Shown: positions 8,217 to 19,200 of the stretch, piece after piece | Layout of the letters: each line of letters opens with the position of its first letter | Position numbering within the stretch: the stretch's first letter is position 1 | From: CAWJPY01 sp963844865 | GTDB lineage: Bacteria; Acidobacteriota; Thermoanaerobaculia; Thermoanaerobaculales; Sulfomarinibacteraceae | Reading direction: 5' to 3' | DNA: 64,000 nt | Assembly: GCA_963844865.1 (NCBI GenBank) | Contig: CAWJPY010000013.1 | Coordinates: 1 to 64,000 of the forward strand | Notes under the pieces: model-generated | Seen by the model: the letters and a program-made list of their open reading frames with translations, nothing else | Databases searched by the model: none | What the model was told of the DNA's origin: nothing | Position numbers and translations under genes: made by a program

Positions 8217-9983
8217 ATGGTTACTGAGGGGAGACGGCTCAGCGAGGCCGTGGGCGTTTCTGGCCGTGGGGCGGCGGCGCTCTTCGCGTTGCTCGCGTTC
8301 CTCTTCCTGGCGGCAGCCTGCACCGCACCCCTCGAGCAAGGCGAGATCACGCAGCTCGAGGTGGTGGAGGTGGGCTCGCCCCTCGGGGCGGTGTCCACCG
8401 GCTACGAGGAGGCCACCCGCGCCGGCGTGGAGATGTTGAAGACAGGCGGCAACGCGGTGGATGCCGCGGTCGCGGCGGCGTTCGTGGCCGGGGCGGCCTC
8501 CCCCGGGTCGTCCGGGCTGGCCGGCACGACCTACATCCTGATCCGCATGGCGGACGGTCGGACTGTCGCCATCGACGGCTCGGCCCGCGTGCCCCTGCGG
8601 GTCGACCGGACGGCGCTCACGGTGTCGAGCCCCGACGAGGAGCTGTTGGGCGTCAAGGTCGCCGCCGTGCCGGGGACGCTGGCGGCGCTGGACCGTGCGC
8701 GCGCCGAGTACGGGTCGAAGACCCTGGCCGAGCTCCTGGCGCCGGCCATCGCCGTCGCGGATGCGGGCTTCGTGCTCAACGACTCCAAGTGCGCCTCGAT
8801 CGCGAAGTACGTGGACACGATCCGCCAGGATGATCAGCTGCGGCAGCTCTTGCTGCAGGACGGCTGGGAGGTCCCGGAGCCGGGCACGCGCATCGTCATG
8901 AAGGACATGGCCGTGACCCTGCGCCGGCTCGCGGAGCGCGGGGCCGACGATTTCTATCGAGGAGAGATCGCGGCCGAGATCGTCGCCGACATGAGGCGTC
9001 GGGGTGGCTTCGTCACCGCGGCGGACCTGGCTGCGTACCGGGTCAGGGAGAGGAGCCCGCTGCGCGGCAGCTACCGGGGGACCGAGGTGCTCGCGTTTCC
9101 GTGGCCGAGCAGCGGGGCCGCCGTCATCGAGGCGCTCAACATGCTCGAGAGCTTTCCGCGCGGGCTGCGGCGCGCCGCCACCGCCGACCGGCTGCAGGCG
9201 GTGGGTGAGTCCTTCCACATCGCGCTGGAGGACCACTACCGGTTCACGGCGAGTGCTTCCCTGACCGGCCAGGCCGCCGATCTCAGCTACCTGGGGAAGA
9301 GCTTTGCCGCCGAACGTGCGCGGCTGATCCGGTTCGACCGCCCCCTCTCCGTGGATGACCTGCCGCCGGCCCTCCCGGCCTACCTCCCCCAGGGTGGGAC
9401 GACCCAGGTGTCGGTGGTGGATCGCTTCGGCAATGTGGTGTCCCTGACCCAGACCCTGGGGCGCTTCTTCGGCGGCAAGGCGCTCGCCGACCCCGGCGGG
9501 TTCCTCTACAACAGCTTCCTGGAGGGGTTCAACCCCGCCGATCCGAAGGCCTTCCAACCGCGCGCCGCCTGCCCCACGGACATGTCACCCACCATCGTGC
9601 TCTCCGGGGACCGCCTGCTGGTCGCCCTGGGCAGCGCCGCCAGCGAGCGGATTCCCGGGGTCGTCGCCTTCGTCATCGATGCCATGGTCGACGGTGGGAT
9701 GGGGCTGGGCGAGGCGGTGCTCGCGCCGCGGGTGCTGTGGAACGCCCACAGCCAGCCGGAGGGGCTCATCGTCGAGGTCCGGCCTCCCATCAGCGAGGGG
9801 ATGGTCGAGGAGCTGGAGCGCAGGGGCTACCGCGACATGTTCCTGGTGGGGCTGCCCGCCACGCGCCGCGACTTCATCAAGCTCGGCTCCGTCAACGCGG
9901 TCTCGTGGGACCCGGTGTCCCGGGAGTATCGGGCCGTCGCCGACCCCCGACGCGAGGGCTCCGCCGCGGGGGTCGGTTTCTGA
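8217..9983 (+). CDS. GGT-family Ntn hydrolase, lipoprotein, altered substrate pocket
   Basis: A 588-residue homologue of gamma-glutamyltransferase. The N-terminus has a hydrophobic stretch and lipobox LAAAC, so it should be membrane-anchored. The autoprocessing/nucleophile Thr is present in GGTTQVSVVD, where the usual motif is TTHxSVVD. Residues that hold the gamma-glutamyl group are changed: the FRE Arg motif reads AIDGSARVP, the NxxMDDF motif reads YNSFLEGF, and the Ser-Ser of SSMSPT reads TDMSPT. It is probably an amidase or acylase for another substrate. The ATG at 8217 follows a GAGAGGAGC ribosome site; GTG 8184 and ATG 8193 are less likely. It is co-transcribed with the TonB receptor. 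A paralogue with the same changes lies at 44794-46569. Confidence 0.8.
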   Translation: MVTEGRRLSEAVGVSGRGAAALFALLAFLFLAAACTAPLEQGEITQLEVVEVGSPLGAVSTGYEEATRAGVEMLKTGGNAVDAAVAAAFVAGAASPGSSGLAGTTYILIRMADGRTVAIDGSARVPLRVDRTALTVSSPDEELLGVKVAAVPGTLAALDRARAEYGSKTLAELLAPAIAVADAGFVLNDSKCASIAKYVDTIRQDDQLRQLLLQDGWEVPEPGTRIVMKDMAVTLRRLAERGADDFYRGEIAAEIVADMRRRGGFVTAADLAAYRVRERSPLRGSYRGTEVLAFPWPSSGAAVIEALNMLESFPRGLRRAATADRLQAVGESFHIALEDHYRFTASASLTGQAADLSYLGKSFAAERARLIRFDRPLSVDDLPPALPAYLPQGGTTQVSVVDRFGNVVSLTQTLGRFFGGKALADPGGFLYNSFLEGFNPADPKAFQPRAACPTDMSPTIVLSGDRLLVALGSAASERIPGVVAFVIDAMVDGGMGLGEAVLAPRVLWNAHSQPEGLIVEVRPPISEGMVEELERRGYRDMFLVGLPATRRDFIKLGSVNAVSWDPVSREYRAVADPRREGSAAGVGF

Positions 9984-10320
9984 CCCGGGCCACGGGTATT
10001 GCCTCGAACCAGGTGACGAGGCAGTCAACGGGTGCAGCGGCAGTGGCAGCGGCCGGCGTCGGTGATCCGCGGGCCGCGGCAGCCATCAACGACCGGGGCG
10101 CGCACACTCCAGTGGCGAGAGGCTTTGCAAGAACCAGAGTGGGTGCCAGGCACCGCCGCAAATGAAGCGAAAGGGATTCTCGGACCGTCTTCGACGGTGC
10201 CTGGCACCCCTTTGGCGAACCTCACGCGTCTCAGATTCGTGGGCACCGAGCTCGCAGAGCGAATGACCTGATCGCCGATCGCTGCCGCCGATCACTGCCG
10301 CCGCAGGTCCCCGGCTCGCC
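9984..10320. repeat. Intergenic region with REP-like palindromes and an IVP gene relic
   Basis: No intact gene. It contains two inverted copies of the palindrome GGTGCCAGGCACC (10141-10154 and 10196-10209). It also has a short-period tract GATCGCCGATCGCTGCCGCC from about 10270, another around 10027-10055, and a decayed fragment of the four-helix-bundle gene at 10229-10275. Confidence 0.65.
10229..10275 (-). pseudogene. Fragment of an IVP-like four-helix-bundle gene
   Basis: On the minus strand this stretch encodes DQVIRSASSVPTNL. The hallmark of the intact gene at 20633-20989 is DQVIRSASSVPANL, and the DNA is nearly identical over the shared segment. After NL the similarity stops and the sequence runs into the GGTGCC palindromes. 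It is too short to be functional and marks a deleted copy. Confidence 0.65.
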
Positions 10321-13300
10321 TCAGGCCTCGGCGGCAGCTCCCTCGCCCCGGCCCGCGAACGGCAGCCAGCGCCGCAGAGCACGCTGGAAGCGGTCCATGT
10401 ACACGTACACCACGGGGGTGATGAAGAGGGTCAGGAGCTGGGAGAAGATGAGGCCGCCCGCCACCGCGAGGCCCAGGGGCTGCCGCGCCTCGGACCCGGC
10501 GCCGATGGCGATGGCGATGGGCAGGACCCCGAAGAACGCCGCCATGGTGGTCATCATGATGGGCCGGAAGCGGACCTGGCAGGCCTCGTAGATGGCCTCG
10601 GTCGCGCTCACCTCCTTGTCCCGCTCGGCGGCGATGGCGAAGTCGATCATGATGATGCCGTTCTTCTTCACCAGGCCGACGAGCATGATGATGCCGACGA
10701 AGGAGTAGACATCCAGCTCGCGGCCGAACAGCAGCAGCGTGAGCAGAGCCCCAAACCCGGCCAGGGGCAGGGCGGAGAGGATGGTGACCGGATGGATGAA
10801 GCTCTCGTACAGGATGCCGAGCACGATGTAGATGACGAAGATGGCCATCATCAGCAGCAGGCCCATGCCCGCGAAGGACGACTCGAAGGCCTGGGCCGTG
10901 CCGGAGAAGGAGCTGGTGACGGTGTCCGGGAGCACCGCGCGCGCCTCCCGGTCGACGTCGGTCACGGCTGACCCCAGGGAGACCCCGGGCTCCAGGTTGA
11001 AGGAGAGGGTCACCGATGGGAGCTGGCCGGTGTGGTTGATGGACAGGGGGCCGGTGGCGCGCTTGAAGGAGGCCACGGCGTCCAGGGGGACCAGGGCGCC
11101 GCTGGACGAGCCCACGTAGAGCATGCCCAGGGCGGCCGGGTCCAGCTGGTAGGGCCGAGCGAGCTCCAGGATGACCTCGTACTCGTTGCTGGGGGCGTAG
11201 ATGGTGGATACCTGCCGCGCACCGTAGGCGGTGTAGAGGGCTTCCTCGATGGCGTTGGCCGTCACCCCCACCGCGGATGCCTGGTCGCGGTCGATGTTCA
11301 CCTGCACCTGGGGGTTCGAGAGCTGCAGGTCGCTGGTCACGTCCAGCAGGCCCGGCAGGGAGCGGAGCTTGGACTCCAGGACGGGTGCGACCCGGTAGAG
11401 GGTGTCGGTGTCGGTGCTCTGCAGCGTGACCTGGTACTGGCTCCGGGTGAGCCGCCCCCCGATGCGGATCGCGGGCAGGTTCTGGAGGAAGACCCGGATG
11501 CCGGGGACCTCCGCCACCTTGGGACGGAGCTCGGCGATGATGGCGTCCACCGGCGGGCGCTGGTTGCGGGGCTTGAGGCGCATGAAGAGGACGCCGGTGT
11601 TGGTCCCACCGATGCCGCCGGCGCCGGCGGCGGACATGAAGGCGGCGATGTTGGGGTCCTTGGCGACAATCGCTGCCACCTTCTGCTGCAGGTCCGCCAT
11701 CTGCTCGAAGGAGACGCCCTGCGCGGCCTCGGTGAAGGCGAAGATCTGCCCCGTGTCCTGGCTGGGGATGAAGCCCTTGGGCACGACCGTGAACAGGTAG
11801 ACCGGTGCCGATGGTGATGGCGAAGGCGAGAGCGATGATCGCGAGACGGTGATCCAGCGCCCAGCGCAGGCCGCGGGCGTAGACCCGAGAGCATGCCGTC
11901 GAAGACCCTCTCCGAGAAGCGATAGAGGCGGCCGTGTCCGCTCTCCTGGGGAGGGCGCAGGAAGCGGCTGCAGAGCATGGGGGTCAGGGTCAGGGAGACG
12001 AACCCGGAGATCAGCACCGCGGTCCCGATGGTGACGGCGAACTCGCGGAACAGGCGCCCGACGATGCCGCCCATGAACAGCACCGGGATGAACACCGCCG
12101 CCAGGGACAGGGTCATGGACACGATGGTGAAGCTGATCTCCCGCGAGCCCTCGAGGGCCGCCCGGTGCGGCCCCGCCCCCAGCTCCATGTGGCGGACGAT
12201 GTTCTCCAGCATGACGATGGCGTCGTCCACCACGAAGCCGAGCGAGAGCATGAGGGCCATGAGGGACAGATTGTCCAGGGAGTAGCCGAGCAGGTACATC
12301 ACAGCGAAGGTGCCGACGATGGACATGGGCATGGACAGGGACGGGATCAGCGTCGCCGAGGTGTTGCGCAGGAACAGGAAGATGACCAGCACCACCAGGA
12401 AGAGGGTGAAGAGCAGGGTGTACTCGACGTCGTGGACCGACTCGTGGATGGACTGGGAGCGGTCGTAGAGGATGTGCAGGGAGACCGCGGCCGGGAGCTG
12501 CCGATCGAAGGTCGGCAGCAGCTCGCTCGACCGCGTCGGCCACCGCGACGGTGTTGGTCCCCGGCTGGCGCTGGACGGCCAGGACCACCGAGCGCTGGTC
12601 GATGTACCAGGCGGCGGTCTTGTCGTTCTCGACGCTGTCGATGACGTGGCCGAGCTCGTCGAGGCGGACCGGGCTGCCGTTGCGGTAGGCGACGATGATG
12701 GGGCGGTAGGCGGCGGCGTCCTCGAGCTGCCCCTTGGTGTCGACGGTGAAGGCGGTGTGGGGCCCGCACAGGGTGCCGGTGGGGAGGTTCACGTTGGCGT
12801 TGCTGACCGCCTGGGCGACCTCGTCGATGCCGATGCCCCGGGTGGCGAGCTGGTGGGGGTCGAGCTGGATGCGCACCGCGTACTTCTGGGAGCCGTAGAC
12901 CAGCACCTGGGCCACGCCGTCGACCATGGAGATGCGCTGGGCCATCATGGTCTCGCCGTACTCGTTCAGCGTGTACAGGGGCAGGGTGGGCGAGGTCAGG
13001 GCGATGTAGAGGATCGGCTGGTCGGCGGGGTTGACCTTGCGGAGTAGGTCGGCGGGCTCGGCATGTCCCGCGGGCAGCTGTGACTCGGCCGCGGGAGATG
13101 GCGGCCTGCACGTCCTGCGCCGCGGCGTCGATGTTGCGGGCCAGGGCGAACTGGAGCGTGATCTGGGTGGACCCGAGCCGGCTGGTGGAGGTCATGGAGT
13201 CGATGCCGGCGATGGTGGAGAACTGCCGCTCCAGGGGCGTCGCCACCGACGAGGCCATGGTCTCCGGGCTCGCTCCGGGCAGGGCGGCGCCCACCTGGAT

Positions 13301-13432
13301 CGTGGGGAAGTCGACGTTGGGCAGGTCGGAGACCGGGAGCAGCCGGTAGGCCATGACGCCGAACAGGACGATCGCCAGCATGACCAGGGTGGTCATCACG
13401 GGCCGGCGGATGAAGAGCTCGGAGATGTTCAT
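10321..13432 (-). CDS. RND multidrug efflux pump (HAE1 family), frame-broken in this sequence
   Basis: Inner-membrane proton/drug antiporter of a tripartite efflux system, AcrB/MdtB-like. The locus spans about 1,037 codons, the normal length. It starts MNISELFIRRPVMTTLVMLA, typical of the family. The proton-relay pair is present in VVDDAIVMLENI and the conserved Lys in LVGLVKKNGIIMIDFA. Reading requires frame changes near 13085, 12525, 11885 and 11803. At each site one extra base restores the family sequence, so I favour sequence error over decay. The start overlaps the adaptor stop by ATGA, implying translational coupling. It is the last gene of a tolC-adaptor-pump operon; no adjacent regulator is seen. 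Confidence 0.85.
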
Positions 13433-14610
13433 GCCGGCGAACCTGCCGGGGTCGGGGTCGCGGCCGGGGTCGGCGCGCCGCCCGCGGTGGGTGTCGGGGT
13501 CTTCACGGTGATGGTGGCGCCCGGGATGAGGCGGAGCTGGCCCTGGGTGACCACGGTCTCACCCGGAGAGAGCCCGCTGGAGACCACCGTCTCCTGGCCC
13601 ACGGTGCGGTCCACGGTGATGGGCCGGGACTCGACCGTGTGGTCGGCGCCCACCACGAACACGAAGTCGCCCTGCTGTCCGCTCTGCACGGCCCGCGTCG
13701 GGATCACCACCGCACCTGTCTGCACGCCGAGCGTCAGCACCACGTCCACGAACTGACCGGGCCACAGGGTCTCGTCCCGGTTCGCGAAGCGGCCCTTGAG
13801 CAGAATGGTGCCGGTGCTCGCGTCGACGGAATTGTTGATGAGCTCGAGCGCTCCCTTGACGCCGGCGGCGGACTCTCCCGCCGGGTAGGCGGTGACCGCC
13901 AGCTTCCCCTGGGCCTGGCGGCGGCGGATGACCTCCAGACGTTGCTCCGGCACCGAGAAGGTGACGTCCACGGGCTGGATGCGGTTGATGACAACGAGGG
14001 GGTTGGTGTCGTTGGCCTTGACCAGGTTGCCCGCGTGGACCAAGAGCTCGCCGGTGCGGCCGGAGATGGGGGCGGTGATGGTGCAGTAGTCCAGGTTGAC
14101 CTGCGCGTTGGCGATGGCCGCCTGGTCCTGCTCCACCGTGGCCTGGAGTGCCGCCGCGGTGGCCTTGGCCTGGTCGAACTGCTCCTTGGTCACGAAGTCG
14201 TCCTGGACCAGCTCGCGGTACCTGGCCAGATCGGCCTCGGCGTTGGCGAGCTGGGCACGGTCCCGGGCGAGCTGGGCCTGGGCCTGTCGCAGGTCGTTCT
14301 CGAAGGGCCGAGGGTCGATGGTGAACAGGACCTGGCCCCGCCTCACCTCCTGGCCCTCCTTGAAGTGCACCTCTTGGAGCAGGCCGCCGACCTGGGCCTT
14401 GACCCCGACCGTGGACGATGGCACGACGTTGCCGATGGCGCGGACGTCCAGGGGCATGGTCTTGCTCACCACCTGGGCGACCTCCACGGGCACCGCCTCA
14501 CCGGGCCCACGCTGCGGTGCGGGCGCGGCGCCCTTGCCGCACCCGACGGTGAGCACGATGGCGAGGCCGGTACTGCCGGCGAGGATGGCGATGCGGTCGC
14601 TGTGGGTCAT
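13429..14610 (-). CDS. RND efflux periplasmic adaptor (HlyD/MFP family)
   Basis: A 393-residue lipoprotein (LTVGCGKG lipobox) that bridges the RND pump and the outer-membrane channel. It shows the family order: a barrel-sandwich half (VVPSSTVGVKAQVGGLLQEV), FKEGQEVRRGQVLFTIDPRP, an alpha-hairpin rich in Gln/Ala/Arg (~100-170), the second lipoyl half YCTITAPISGRTGELLV, and the beta-barrel VDVTFSVPEQ. A Pro/Thr/Ala-rich tail follows. The gene is intact although both neighbours are frame-broken. Its start overlaps the upstream TolC gene stop as ATGA, and its own stop overlaps the pump start as ATGA, so the three genes form one coupled operon. Confidence 0.92.
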   Translation of the reverse strand: MTHSDRIAILAGSTGLAIVLTVGCGKGAAPAPQRGPGEAVPVEVAQVVSKTMPLDVRAIGNVVPSSTVGVKAQVGGLLQEVHFKEGQEVRRGQVLFTIDPRPFENDLRQAQAQLARDRAQLANAEADLARYRELVQDDFVTKEQFDQAKATAAALQATVEQDQAAIANAQVNLDYCTITAPISGRTGELLVHAGNLVKANDTNPLVVINRIQPVDVTFSVPEQRLEVIRRRQAQGKLAVTAYPAGESAAGVKGALELINNSVDASTGTILLKGRFANRDETLWPGQFVDVVLTLGVQTGAVVIPTRAVQSGQQGDFVFVVGADHTVESRPITVDRTVGQETVVSSGLSPGETVVTQGQLRLIPGATITVKTPTPTAGGAPTPAATPTPAGSPA

Positions 14611-16106
14611 GGCGACTCCCGGGTCGGCGGCGCGCTCCCCGTGGGTGTCTCGTCCTCCCCTGGGGGCTGCAGCCCGCCGGTGGCGTGGGCGAGCTCGGCG
14701 ATGGCGAGCAGCCAGTCGGTGCGGGCCTGGATCTCCTGGGAGCGCGCCGAGGCCAGGGTGGCCTGGGCGGTCAGGAGATCCAGGATCGTGGACACCCCCT
14801 CCTTGTACCTGGCCAGCATGACCCGCTCCGACTCGGAGGCCGACGCCAGCAGGTCGGCGGTGGTCTTGACCCGCTGCGCGGCGGTCTCGAGGTTGCTCTG
14901 GGCGGTCCACACGTCCAGGATGACCTGCTGCTCGAGGGTGGTGACCTGGGTCCGGCTGCTCCGGCGTCGGCCTTCGCCTTCTTCAGGTCGAAGGTGTTGG
15001 CGAAACCGGTGAACAGCGGGAAGGCGACAGAGAGTTCGCCGACTAGTTGTTCGCTGTACGGGCGTCCCGGTGTCCAGCGGTAGTAGACCCGGTTGGCGTT
15101 GGCCGTACCGAGAACTTCGGCAGGCCTGGGCCCGGCCGTGTCGACCTTGGCCTCGGCCTTCTCCGCCTGCCAGCGGGCCGCCGGGAGGTCGGGCCGAGTT
15201 TCAGGGAGCGCTCGATCAGGTCGTCCACGGCCACGGCCACACTGCTCGGTGGGGACGCTGCCTGGGAGCTCGCCGACCTCGAACGAGATGTCGCGGGCAG
15301 GCCCATGGAGGTGGCCAGGAGCCCCGCGCAGGGTCTGGAGCTGGCCGGCGATGGTCTGGCGGTTGAGCTCGGCCTGGGAGACCGCGGTCTGGGCCTGGAG
15401 CTCGTCGGCGACCGTGGCCACCCCTACCTCGTGGCGGCGCTTGGCCGCGTGCAGGCCCTTCCGGCGCTCCTCCGGTCGGACTCGGCCGCGTCCAGCTGCG
15501 ACTTGGCGTCCAGGTAGTTATAGTAGCCCTGGTCGACCTCCAGCACCACATTCTGGATGGCCGCGTTGTGCTGCCAGTCGGCGGCGAGGAGGCTGGCCCG
15601 CGCCTGGGCCGACGGGCCGGCCCGGCCGCCGAAGGAGAAGAGCAGGTATTGAGGGTCAGCGACGGCCCGAATGTCGTGTGCTGGAAGTTGAAGAGGCTGC
15701 CCACGGCCGACTGTTTCATGCGCGTGATGTCCGCGTCCAGCTCGAGAGTGGGGAAGTAGGCCGCACGCTCCGAGCCCAGGTTGAATGCCGCCGAGCGGGC
15801 CGCCAGCCAGCTCGCGCGGGTGATGGTGTTGTTGGCCAGGGCCAGGTCCACCAGGTCGGTCAGGGTCAGCTCCTTCGCCAGCTCCTGCCAGTTCTCCGGG
15901 AGCTTGGTGGCGGCAGGTGTGGCTTCGGGCGCCGGCGTCGGGGCCGGCGCCGACACATGATGGGCGGGGGAGGAGGGGACCGGTCCCTCCTCCATGGCCA
16001 CGGGTGCGTAGGTGCAGGCGGCGATGCTCGCCAGCGCCAGCGCCACGGAGAGGTGACGCTTCAGCGAGAGCGCCGCGGACCTGGGTCGGGGGATGGTGGT
16101 CTGCAT
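14607..16106 (-). CDS. TolC-like outer-membrane efflux channel, frame-broken in this sequence
   Basis: Outer-membrane channel of the RND system, about 500 codons. The N-terminus has a signal peptide and lipobox (ALASIAAC), then a Pro/Ala linker. Family segments occur in several frames: LTDLVDLALANNTITRASW, ERAAYFPTLELDADITRM, VATVADELQAQTAVSQAE and ERVMLARYKEGVSTILDL. These are the two repeats of an OEP (PF02321) protein. At least four frame changes are needed between about 14950 and 15660. The start at 16106 gives the signal peptide. The stop overlaps the adaptor start by 4 nt. Two regulatory-looking features lie upstream at 16188-16219. Confidence 0.8.
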
Positions 16107-16187
16107 CAGGATCTCTCCCGGGATCCGTCTCCCAGTCTCCGCGCGGGCGCGGACGAGTTGAGATCGGCGTCGTAGTGGACGAACCGA

Positions 16188-16219
16188 GGCTCGCGGCATT
16201 GTACGCTCCGCCGCGAGCC
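16188..16219 (-). promoter_or_regulatory. 10-bp inverted repeat enclosing a TACAAT box, upstream of the efflux operon
   Basis: GGCTCGCGGC (16188-16197) and GCCGCGAGCC (16210-16219) are exact inverted repeats separated by 12 nt. The spacer contains TACAAT on the minus strand (16198-16203), a good -10 hexamer about 92 nt before the tolC start. It could be an operator over the -10, or a terminator hairpin for the tricorn gene whose stop is 42 nt upstream. The sequence alone does not decide. Confidence 0.4.
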
Positions 16220-16260
16220 CCGGCTGGTCGCCTCCACGGACGATGTTCCTCGGCGCGTTC

Positions 16261-19200
16261 CTACTGGCCCTGCTCCCCACCGATCCGGCCCGCGGGCGGG
16301 TACGCCGGCAGCCACTGCGGCGCCGGCGGCAGGGTCATGGGTTTCTTGGCAGCTCGGCCTTGATGTGCTCGATGCCCCGCTCCAGTTGTGCGTCGTTACC
16401 GGCCATGACGTCGCCCGGCAGATCGTCGACCTCGATGTCCGGATCGACGCCGTGGTTCTCGATCACCCACTGCGAGTCGAGGCCGTACATCGGCCATTTC
16501 CGGAATCGTGATGTAGCCGCCGTCGATCAATGGCCATCCCCGCGAATGCCGCGCACGCCGCCCCAGGTCCGGGTGCCGATCAGCGGGCCGAGCCCGTAGC
16601 TTGCGGAAGAAGTACGGGAAGATGTCGCCGTCGGATGCGGAGTAGTGGTTGATGAGGCAGGCCTTGTAGCTGTGGGAGATCACGGGCGGCTCGGTCCCCG
16701 GCACGAGCTGGCGGTTCGTGCTCATGCCGACGAGCACTCGGCGCAGGCGCTCCAGCAGATCTGATCGATGAATCCACCGCCGTTGTAGCGGACGTCCACG
16801 ATCAGCCCCTGCTTGTCGATCTGACCGTAGAACTGGTGGATGAACTCGTCCATCCCGTCCTTGCTCATGTCGGACAGGTAGACGTAGCCGATCGTGCCGT
16901 TCGAGGCTTTCGCCACCTTCTCGCGATTGCCGTCGATCCACGCCTTGGTGCGCAGGTTGAGGTCGCTGGCGAGGGTCTTCACGGTCACGTCGTGGGAGTT
17001 GGCGCCGCCAGCGTCCGAGGCCACGGTCAGGGTCACCGTCTTGCCCACGGTGTTCGACGAACAGGCTGAAGGGGTCGGTGGGCGCCTTGAGCTGCGTGCC
17101 GTTGACCGCCAGCAGGTAGTCACCCTCCTTGACCGCGATGCCGGGCTCGGTGAAGGGGGAGCGGAACTCCTCCCGCGAGTTGTCGCCGGGGTAGATCTTG
17201 GCGAAGAAGTACCTCCCCGTCTGCTCGTTGAGCCTCGAAGTCGACGCCGAGCAGGCCGGTCGGCACCGGCTCGGGGTGGGCGATGGGACCGCCCCCCACG
17301 TAGGTGTGGGAGTTGTGGAGCTGAGCCCATGCATCTCGCCGATCAGGTAGTTGAGGTCCTCGCGCCAGGTGAGGAGCGGCAGCAGCTTCTGTAGCTGGTC
17401 GGTACGGCGTTCCAGTCGACGCCGTTCATCTTCGGATTGAAGAAGAAGTCCCGCTCCAGGCGCCACGCCATGGTGGAACATCCTCGTTCCACTCCTTGAC
17501 CGGGTCGATGTCGCGCCTTCATGGTGCTCACGGTCGAGGTCTTCGCGGCCTCTGCGCCCGCCGGCGCGGCAGCGGCCTTGGCGGGTGCGATGTAGTAGTC
17601 CTTCTTCTGCTTGTAGACGACGAACTGGCCGTCGGCGCTCAGGTCGTAGCCGTCCAGAGAGCTGAGGGGACCGCCTCCTTGCGCTCGGTCCATGTCGAAG
17701 CGGTGCAGCTGCGGCGCCTCCCCGGGCAAGGGCGGTGCCGATAGTCTGTTCCGGGGGCGGTCATCCAGTAGACTGCCCCCTCGGCGGCGGTGAGACCGCC
17801 GATGTAGCCTTCCGGAGCGGGCACGGCACGGCCCTGACATAGGCCCTCCAGGTCGACGTGATGGCTTGGCTCGCGCTCCGGTTCTTCGAGGGCCTCCTTC
17901 TTCTCCTCTGGCCTTTTCGTCTCTCCTCTTTGCTGGTGTCCCCTCGTCCGAGCGCGGGGCGAAGGGGACGCTTCGACGCCTGCAAGATGGCGACGTAGAT
18001 GCCGGACATCTTGACCGTGGCCTCGTTGAACTCGGTCTGGCTGAGCATCGGGTTGGTCGTGGCGTTGGACAGAAGTACAGGTACTTGCCCTCGGGGCCGA
18101 ACACCGGCTCGAAGTTGCGTTCATCCCGCTCGAGAGCCACGAGCGTGGCCTTGCCGGCCTTCAGCTAGTAGAGGCAGACCTGGCCGGAGTTGTTTCCGCG
18201 CTTTGACTAGGCCAGCCAGTGCCCGTCGGGGGACCACGGGTAGTGGCGGATTTCGCTTGTACTTGTCCGGATCCGATCTTCTCGGTCTTGCCGCTCTTGA
18301 CGTCCAGGAACCAGAGCTGGTGCTCGTTGTCCGAGAATGCGAGCTTGTCGCTCCCGGGCGACCAGACCGGACGATAGAAATAGCCGGTCTTGAATTTCGT
18401 CAGGATCTTCTCGGCGCCGCCCGCCGCCGGACGAATGGCGATCTGCCTTCGCCGGTGTCGTCGGTCAGGTAGGCGATCCATTTTCCGTCCGGCGACCAGG
18501 TGGCGTTCTCCTCCTTGGCGTTCGAGCTCGCGGTCAGGTTGCGCGTGTTGCCGTGCTCGGCCGGCAACGTGAACAGATCGCCGCGAGCCTGCAGCAGGGC
18601 GCGTTTGCCGTTGGGGGAGATGTCGAAGTTCGTTCCGCCCGCGGGATCGTTGCTCTGGATGAACTTCGAGGCGTCGATCCACCGTGGATTGGTGTTGCGG
18701 CCGTCGTCGGGGATGTCGACCTCGAGCTTGTGCAGCGCTTCGGACGGAAGGTCGATGACGTAGAGCGAGCCGCCCTGCTGAAACACAATCCCGTCGGGAC
18801 CGAGGCTCGGCCAGTCGACGTCGTAGTCGGTGAAGTGGTGACCTGATGGGGCTCTTTCGTGTCGAGATCGTAGGCCCAGATGTTCATGCGCCAGTCGGGC
18901 CCGCGATCGGAGACGAAGTAGATGACGTGGCCGATACCACATCGGGTCGATGTCGGTACCCTTCCAGTCGGTGATCCGCTCGGACTTCTGGTCTTGAAGT
19001 CGTAGGTCCAGACGTTCTGATGCAGACCGCCGGTGTAGCGCTTCCAGGTCCGGAAGTTCCGGAAGATGCGGTTGTAGGCGATCTTATTGCCGTCGGGGCT
19101 GTAGGTATGTAGCCGCCCTTGTCGAGCGGCGTCAGCTGGTTCGTCAGCCTCCCTCGACCGGGACCAGGAAGAGCCGACCGAACCACGAGTTCAACGTGTC

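Noticed and set aside
3350..8398. A 1,682-codon open frame on the minus strand antisense to the TonB receptor
   Set aside because: High GC opens antisense frames. It covers clear sense genes on both sides and reads as His/Arg/Gly-rich shadow sequence.
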